Below, in pieces: positions 4,764 to 8,665 of a DNA stretch of 8,665 nt (its first letter is position 1; each line of letters starts with the position of its first letter). Source of the stretch: CAZFAI01 sp964516555. GTDB taxonomy: Bacteria; Patescibacteriota; Microgenomatia; UBA12405. The translations under genes and the position numbers were made by a program. Location of the stretch: contig CAZFAI010000035.1 in NCBI GenBank assembly GCA_964516555.1, positions 1-8,665 on the forward strand. The letters are read 5' to 3'. The notes under the pieces are model-generated. The model was not told where the DNA came from, made no database searches, and saw only the letters and a list, made by a program, of their open reading frames with translations.

Positions 4764-6022
4764 TATTTTTGCCTGGCAACTATTATGTGCCGGTAGGAAG
4801 GCTGAGTAAAAGAACAGGTCATGAGGACTATGTGGTCAGGATCAATTGTTGAGAATATGTCTGACTGAGATTCGTGTATAAAGTTTTTGGAAACAACCTG
4901 ATACTCCACTTTTGAACCGTCATTGTCAATAGTAATATTACTACCAATATTAAGTTGATAAAGATTGGCAAATATTTGCGTGCTATTGTGGCCGTAAATT
5001 AGTTTAACTCCGTCGATATTGGCTTCTAACACTTCATTGTGACCAATAAGCAATTCTTCACCTATTCTGCTTCCTTCATAAATAGGCTGGTTTAAGTTGA
5101 TTTGATGGATTATTAGGAACTTTCCAGTTAATTGGTTTGAGGAGGGTAATTTATTGAAGCTGGAGTTAGGGTCGTTGGTGGCAGCTAGAGTAGTTGCACC
5201 CAATATCTGGCCAATTAACGATTTCTTGATGCCATCAATTAAAGGATTGTAGTTATTGGCAGAACCCAAGATTTTGATTTGCGAGTCATAGCCTCCAATT
5301 CCTGGTAAAGTTAGGGTGGGGGTTGGTGAAGGAGTGTGTGTAGGATCTGCTACGGGCGTATACGTGGGAGTGTTGGTTGGCGTTGGGGTATTGGTAGGGG
5401 TTGGGGTTGGAGTAGAACTCGGAGTTATCATGGTTGTGGGAGTGGGAGTAGAAGTTGGTATTTGTGTTGGGCTTGGCGTCTCGGTTGGAATAGACGTTGG
5501 GGTGTTAGTGGCAGTAGGTGTGGCTGTGGGTGTATTGGTGGGAATTGCAGTCGGAGTGTTGGTCGGAGTAGAAGTTGGTGTTGATGTCGGAGTGCTGGTG
5601 GGAATTTGTGTTGGAATCTGTGTGGGTGTATTAGTTGGAACCGGACAATGACAATTCCAATTAACGGTTACATGAGAAATATCTTTGCACTCAGGACCTT
5701 TGTTGTTGCCTGGCCACTTTTCCCAGGCCGACCATTGATTTTCGTCATACTCCAAACCATAACAGTTATTTGCAGACCGATAACTACCATTACCCGCTTT
5801 AATTTCTCTAGTGGCAAAAGCGACCCCCTCATTACAATTAAATCCGGGTGTTTCGTTCCAAGATAGATAAATACTTTTTTTATTATCAGCCCAGTTATCA
5901 CTTTTATAAGAGCCATTCGGGTAGTCGGATGTGCTATTAACTAAAGTTGAGTTGTTGAAAAGACAAAAAGTAAATAACAAAACGAATACGGGTAAAATAA
6001 AAAGGTTTTTTACTGTTAACAT
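4763..6022 (-). CDS. Sortase with an N-terminal Cys-rich domain and a long Thr/Pro linker
   Basis: The 419 residues have this order: a signal peptide or anchor (about 6-22); a Cys-rich domain (about 34-126) with C63, C87, C112, C124, C126; a Pro/Thr-rich linker (127-240); a short region with GQILGATTLAATND (271-284); and a sortase domain (about 295-419). The sortase triad is visible: H345 in IYGHN, C403 in VLMTCSF, and R411 in YRHIIVA. Sortases are extracytoplasmic cysteine transpeptidases that cut a sorting signal and join the protein to the cell envelope. The class is not certain. The Cys-rich domain is paralogous to the product of the next gene upstream: WxGNNKGPECKDISHV and VNWNC are shared. 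Only 5 of that paralog's 6 mature cysteines are kept. Fusion of a sortase to such a domain is unusual. The stop overlaps the start of the downstream gene. Confidence 0.88.
   Translation of the reverse strand: MLTVKNLFILPVFVLLFTFCLFNNSTLVNSTSDYPNGSYKSDNWADNKKSIYLSWNETPGFNCNEGVAFATREIKAGNGSYRSANNCYGLEYDENQWSAWEKWPGNNKGPECKDISHVTVNWNCHCPVPTNTPTQIPTQIPTSTPTSTPTSTPTNTPTAIPTNTPTATPTATNTPTSIPTETPSPTQIPTSTPTPTTMITPSSTPTPTPTNTPTPTNTPTYTPVADPTHTPSPTPTLTLPGIGGYDSQIKILGSANNYNPLIDGIKKSLIGQILGATTLAATNDPNSSFNKLPSSNQLTGKFLIIHQINLNQPIYEGSRIGEELLIGHNEVLEANIDGVKLIYGHNSTQIFANLYQLNIGSNITIDNDGSKVEYQVVSKNFIHESQSDIFSTIDPDHIVLMTCSFTQPSYRHIIVARQK
5303..5644 (-). repeat. Thr/Pro-coding repeat tract (sortase linker)
   Basis: About 114 codons, mostly of the forms ACN-CCN, encode STPT, NTPT and IPT units of 3-6 residues. 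On the plus strand it looks like repeated GT/GG-rich motifs. The units vary in sequence, so it is a degenerate tract rather than an exact tandem array. The encoded linker would be extended and probably spans the cell wall. Confidence 0.9.
5682..5704 (-). repeat. 23-bp exact repeat shared by the two paralogous Cys-rich domains (copy 1)
   Basis: The 23 bases at 5682-5704 are identical to 6346-6368. Both code for the KGPECKD part of the domain. It marks a recent duplication, conversion, or strong constraint within otherwise diverged paralogs. Confidence 0.8.
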
Positions 6023-6101
6023 TCTTTCATCAATTTCTTAAATAATGTTGGTATTTTAACACTATTTTTAAAATTGATACACTTTGAAATGATGTGTTGG
6101 C
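6023..6101 (-). promoter_or_regulatory. 79-bp gap upstream of the sortase
   Basis: This AT-rich spacer separates the free Cys-rich gene from the sortase gene. No terminator hairpin with a T-run is seen. Possible -10 hexamers (TAAAAT, TATTTA) exist, but none has the 5-6 nt spacing seen at other genes. GAAAG just before the ATG is at best a weak ribosome-binding site. Read-through from the upstream gene is plausible. Confidence 0.3.
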
Positions 6102-6692
6102 TTACAATTCGTGGCTGGTGGGGAAAGGTGTGGGTGTCGAAATACTAGTGGGGTGGGGTGTATTAGTGGGATATAATTCTGACGGAGGTGTCGGGGTATT
6201 TGTCGGATTTTCGTCTTGATTTCCGATCGGAGTGGGAGACGGGGTGATGTACAAAGATGAAGTAGGAGTAGCTTGCGGTTCCGGTGTCGGTGTCGGAGTT
6301 GGCTCAGGACAGAGGCAATTCCAGTTGACTACAACGTGGGAAATGTCTTTGCACTCAGGACCTTTGTTATTCCCTTCCCAGTTTTCCTGTACACGCCAAA
6401 CCTCCTGATCGAAATAGGTATCATAACAACTATTGTCCTGGTGGTATCTGGGGCCGGCTTTGATTGAAAAAGTGACAGATTCTATGCCATTTTGGCACTT
6501 ATACCCTATTGTCTGATCCCAAGACATTTCAAGTTGTTTGTCGCTGTCGCCCCAGCCATAACTTTTATATTTGCCTGAACCACAAAGAGAAGTGTTGTTA
6601 ACGGTATAGGTGGCGGCAAATAGAAAAAGTGATATGGGGAATAAAATTGGAAAAAAAAGGAGATTCTTTTTGTCAGCGGTTTTCTTTCTCAT
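6102..6692 (-). CDS. Secreted Cys-rich protein with Pro/Thr-rich tail, paralog of the sortase N-terminus
   Basis: This gives 196 residues. MRKKTADKK is followed by a hydrophobic stretch (about 11-28), forming a signal peptide or anchor. The domain at about 37-128 carries six cysteines (C37, C66, C89, C114, C126, C128) and aligns with the first domain of the neighbouring sortase, including GNNKGPECKDISHV and VNWNC. From about 129 the protein is Pro/Thr-rich and ends at PTSHEL, with no LPxTG-like signal, hydrophobic tail or charged end. It may be a freely secreted or N-terminally anchored surface protein, or a copy that lost its C-terminal part in the repeat tract. I do not recognise the Cys-rich domain. 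The gene lies 47 bp after the beta-subunit gene and runs in the same direction. Confidence 0.82.
   Translation of the reverse strand: MRKKTADKKNLLFFPILFPISLFLFAATYTVNNTSLCGSGKYKSYGWGDSDKQLEMSWDQTIGYKCQNGIESVTFSIKAGPRYHQDNSCYDTYFDQEVWRVQENWEGNNKGPECKDISHVVVNWNCLCPEPTPTPTPEPQATPTSSLYITPSPTPIGNQDENPTNTPTPPSELYPTNTPHPTSISTPTPFPTSHEL
6346..6368 (-). repeat. 23-bp exact repeat shared by the two paralogous Cys-rich domains (copy 2)
   Basis: Identical to 5682-5704, in the same reading frame and same part of the domain. Confidence 0.8.
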
Positions 6693-6739
6693 TACTTGTT
6701 AATGATAGTATTTTATTTAAAACAAGTAAACACTTGGTT
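6692..6739 (-). promoter_or_regulatory. Intergenic inverted repeat between the beta subunit and the Cys-rich gene
   Basis: TTACTTGTT (6692-6700) and AACAAGTAA (6721-6729) form a perfect 9-bp inverted repeat with a 20-nt spacer. The last base overlaps the ATG. A second, shorter imperfect hairpin can form between 6721 and 6739 using the same AACAAGT arm, followed on the minus strand by TTTTAAATAAAAT. A TACTAT hexamer lies in the loop, 12 nt before the ATG. It could be an operator, a weak terminator, or a structure over the start codon; the sequence cannot decide. Confidence 0.35.
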
Positions 6740-7366
6740 TTATTTAATCTGTTTGCCAAAAGCAATACATTCCTGGACAATCTCGACTAGAGAAAAACCT
6801 TTGTGTTCAAAAGAAGATGATATAGCTTCGTTGATCTCTAAGGGGTTTTTGCCATCAGCTCTTCTGAGATGCAACCCACTTCGTATAGAAGTGAGCAGTT
6901 TTATAGCATCAACGGGTTCATTCTCAACTCCAAACGGGGTTGATTTGGTTGAGGATCCCTTGGGAGTGGTGGGGCTGGCCTGGCCGGTCGTCAGGCTATA
7001 GAGGTAATTATTCGAAACAAGAATTTTGATGTCAATATTCAATCTGGCAGCGGCAATCAAGTGGTTTAGACCTTCGCCATACAAACCGCCATCACCCCCC
7101 ACAACACAAACAGTGAGTTTGGGATTATAGATTTTGGCGCCCATGGCTAGCGGTATGGCCCGACCGTGGAGAGTGTGGGAGCCATATGATTTCAGAAAAT
7201 CGGCCATGTTTCCAGCGCATCCGATATCGTAGGCAACGAATAAATCTTTTGACTTTATGTTGTGCTTTATCAAAGACTGGCGGATTGCAGCATATACTAA
7301 ATAATTTCCACATCCAGGGCACCAAGTTGGAGTAATGGGGGTACTATATTGACTTAAGTTGTTCAT
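6740..7366 (-). CDS. korB: 2-oxoacid:ferredoxin oxidoreductase, beta (thiamine pyrophosphate) subunit
   Basis: The 208 residues form the TPP-binding subunit that, with the alpha subunit, decarboxylates a 2-oxoacid, forms acyl-CoA and reduces ferredoxin. C16 and C19 (WCPGCGN), C50 (DIGC) and C200 (QEC) correspond well to the four ligands of the proximal 4Fe-4S cluster in two-subunit enzymes. HGRA (67-70), GDGG (91-94) with N101, and LTTGQASPTT (125-134) form the TPP/Mg site. It ends 8 residues after C200, shorter than typical 270-300 residue homologs, so the C-terminal extension is absent. The start is ATG at 7364-7366, with GGAAG upstream, overlapping the alpha gene by 23 bp; an upstream TTG is less likely. 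Substrate choice (2-oxoglutarate, pyruvate or branched-chain) is not resolved, so the symbol is tentative. Confidence 0.9.
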   Translation of the reverse strand: MNNLSQYSTPITPTWCPGCGNYLVYAAIRQSLIKHNIKSKDLFVAYDIGCAGNMADFLKSYGSHTLHGRAIPLAMGAKIYNPKLTVCVVGGDGGLYGEGLNHLIAAARLNIDIKILVSNNYLYSLTTGQASPTTPKGSSTKSTPFGVENEPVDAIKLLTSIRSGLHLRRADGKNPLEINEAISSSFEHKGFSLVEIVQECIAFGKQIK

Positions 7367-8665
7367 AAATTTCTTCCGGATAAAATGGCCGGCCATCAAA
7401 TTTTAAAATTTTGATATCGGGGTTAAAGTCAAACTGTGATTTTAGGAGGGTGGTAAGTTGACTGTTTTGATTATTTTCAATAACAATTTTTGTTTTGAAT
7501 GAATCAATTATGAATTTAAGATCCGGATTAATCGGCCAAAGAGTGCGGAGTTGAAGAAAACAGTAGTCTTTGCTGTTTTTCATCATATTTAGAGCTTCCA
7601 GAATTGGACCTTTGGTAGATCCCCAGGAAATTATTAACTTTTTGGCTTTGTTGGTACCAAATACGTTGGCTTTTGGAGAATGTTTTATGGCAGCTTGTAG
7701 CTTTTGGGCTCTTTTTTCCATCATTTTTGTTGCAACAATGGGATCTTCCGTGGCAAAACCGGTTTCATCGTGCTCATAACTATTGCTTAAAAACTCTCCA
7801 CTCTCCGTTCCGGGCAGGGATCGTTTTGATATCCCACTGGTGCTAAATGCGTATCGTTGATAATTTTCGTTTGGTTTTGTGGTAATTTTTCCGCGGTCTA
7901 TTTTTACTTTTTGAGCAGGAAAAGCAGGTGTGTTTCTCGAAGACTCGCCGAGTAGTTTGTCACTTATAACAATAACTGGTGTTTGTAGGATGTCGGTCAG
8001 ATTGAGAGCCTGAGTGGCCATCTCAAAAGATTCTTGCCAATCACCTGGTGCCAGAACAACTTTGGGAAATTCGCCGTGACCGGAGTGTATGGCGTGGAGA
8101 AGATCGCCCTGAGAGGTCCAAGTCGGAAGTCCAGTGGCCGGACCGGGCCGGGAGACAAGATAAAAAACCATGCCGATTTCGGCAATTCCGCAAAAACTAA
8201 CTACCTCATTCATCAGAGCAAAGCCACCACCAGAGGTACCAACGGCAGTCCTGGCTCCAGCAATTGAAGCTCCGGCGGCCATATTAGCAACAGCAATCTC
8301 GTCTTCGGGGTGAAGGACTTTTATATTGAACTCTTTCTGCTTTTCGGCAAGAAAATGGAGAGTGCCAGTGGCTGGAGTCATGGGGTATGCAGAATAGAAG
8401 TCTCCTCCGCCTTTTAAAAATCCCCAACCAAATGATTCATTGCCATCATTTAACATAGGATTGGGATTGCTTTTTATGGATTGTTTGCTTTTTTCTTGAT
8501 AAGAAGAGTAATTATTGGCAGCATATTCAAAACCCAGATTAAAGGCTTTTGCATTAATATCCCTAAACTTTGGGTATTGATTTTCTATTTGAAGCAAAAG
8601 ACTTTCTTTGTTTAAGTTTAAGAGAAAACACAAAACCCCGAGACAGATGGTATTTGTTGTCAAAA
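7344..8665 (-). CDS. korA: 2-oxoacid:ferredoxin oxidoreductase, alpha subunit (gamma-alpha fusion), N-terminus cut by the window
   Basis: The frame is open from the right edge to TAG at 7344-7346, about 440 residues, with no ATG at the edge, so the 5' part lies outside. The first ~45 visible residues look like the end of the gamma domain (NTICLGVL... then FNLGFEYA), as in KorA proteins with gamma fused before alpha. The alpha part carries YPMTPAT (93-99, the family's YPITPST), HPEDE (118-122), GTSGGGFALMNE (142-153), RPGPATGLPT (172-181) and YEHDETG (296-302), and ends with DGRPFYPEEI. It binds the substrate and completes the TPP site with the beta subunit. The electron carrier is expected to be ferredoxin; no delta ferredoxin subunit lies between alpha and beta. 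The enzyme should be cytoplasmic and oxygen-sensitive. Exact substrate is unknown. Confidence 0.92.
   Translation of the reverse strand, partial: LTTNTICLGVLCFLLNLNKESLLLQIENQYPKFRDINAKAFNLGFEYAANNYSSYQEKSKQSIKSNPNPMLNDGNESFGWGFLKGGGDFYSAYPMTPATGTLHFLAEKQKEFNIKVLHPEDEIAVANMAAGASIAGARTAVGTSGGGFALMNEVVSFCGIAEIGMVFYLVSRPGPATGLPTWTSQGDLLHAIHSGHGEFPKVVLAPGDWQESFEMATQALNLTDILQTPVIVISDKLLGESSRNTPAFPAQKVKIDRGKITTKPNENYQRYAFSTSGISKRSLPGTESGEFLSNSYEHDETGFATEDPIVATKMMEKRAQKLQAAIKHSPKANVFGTNKAKKLIISWGSTKGPILEALNMMKNSKDYCFLQLRTLWPINPDLKFIIDSFKTKIVIENNQNSQLTTLLKSQFDFNPDIKILKFDGRPFYPEEIYEQLKSI

Noticed and set aside
5303..5644. CRISPR-like or minisatellite array
   Set aside because: Units are short, variable and in frame with Thr/Pro codons, with no equal spacers. 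It is a coding linker.
5316..5651. Plus-strand open frame rich in Gly and Val
   Set aside because: It is the reverse strand of the Thr/Pro linker codons; the composition is fully explained by that and it has no start context.
7367..7399. Longer beta subunit starting at a TTG
   Set aside because: Homology begins after the internal ATG at 7366, which also has a GGAAG site; the extra residues would only lengthen the overlap with alpha.
8034..8267. Plus-strand open frame opposite the alpha subunit
   Set aside because: Mirror of strongly conserved alpha-subunit codons; no independent support.
8661..8663. TTG near the right edge as the true start of the alpha subunit
   Set aside because: The visible N-terminus is already within the gamma domain and the frame stays open at the edge, so the gene continues outside.

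Overview
The window reads like a gene-dense, AT-rich bacterial genome of the candidate phyla radiation (Patescibacteria), perhaps Microgenomates-like. That placement is inferred. It rests on short or overlapping gene borders, many starts without a Shine-Dalgarno sequence, secreted proteins with long Thr-Pro linkers beside a sortase, an archaeal-looking superoxide dismutase, and a two-subunit 2-oxoacid:ferredoxin oxidoreductase. The genetic code looks standard: genes end in TAA, TAG or TGA, and no in-frame TGA is needed inside a gene.

Layout. At the left edge, bases 2-142 (+) are the end of a 4-alpha-glucanotransferase (MalQ, GH77). It stops soon after its HDN motif, where other members have roughly 80 more residues. 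It collides tail to tail with a membrane-anchored hypothetical protein (108-653, -). A 25-bp divergent promoter separates that gene from tatD (679-1470, +). Two small minus-strand genes follow: a thioredoxin-fold protein without its active-site cysteines (1467-1706) and an unrecognised 87-residue protein (1642-1905). Next come folD (1962-2834, -) and map (2837-3598, -), a pair in which map is upstream. A divergent promoter region separates map from an iron-type superoxide dismutase (3671-4243, +).

From 4230 to the right edge all genes are on the minus strand, so transcription runs right to left. The order is the alpha subunit (korA/porA-like, 7344-8665, cut by the window edge), the beta subunit (6740-7366), a secreted Cys-rich protein with a Pro/Thr tail (6102-6692), a sortase carrying a paralogous Cys-rich domain plus a long Pro/Thr linker at its N-terminus (4763-6022), and a membrane-anchored extracytoplasmic protein (4230-4763) that is translationally coupled to the sortase.

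How the genes may work together. The oxidoreductase would oxidise a 2-oxoacid to an acyl-CoA and reduce ferredoxin. Superoxide dismutase would protect such oxygen-sensitive clusters. FolD supplies one-carbon folates and Map removes N-terminal methionine. The sortase, its paralog and the coupled anchored protein form a probable cell-surface module. Its substrate is not evident.

The points most worth a second look are the sortase fused to a domain that also exists free next door, the thioredoxin-like protein with no CxxC, the broken malQ end, and the repeated placement of a -10-like hexamer 5-6 nt before start codons, which suggests leaderless mRNAs.
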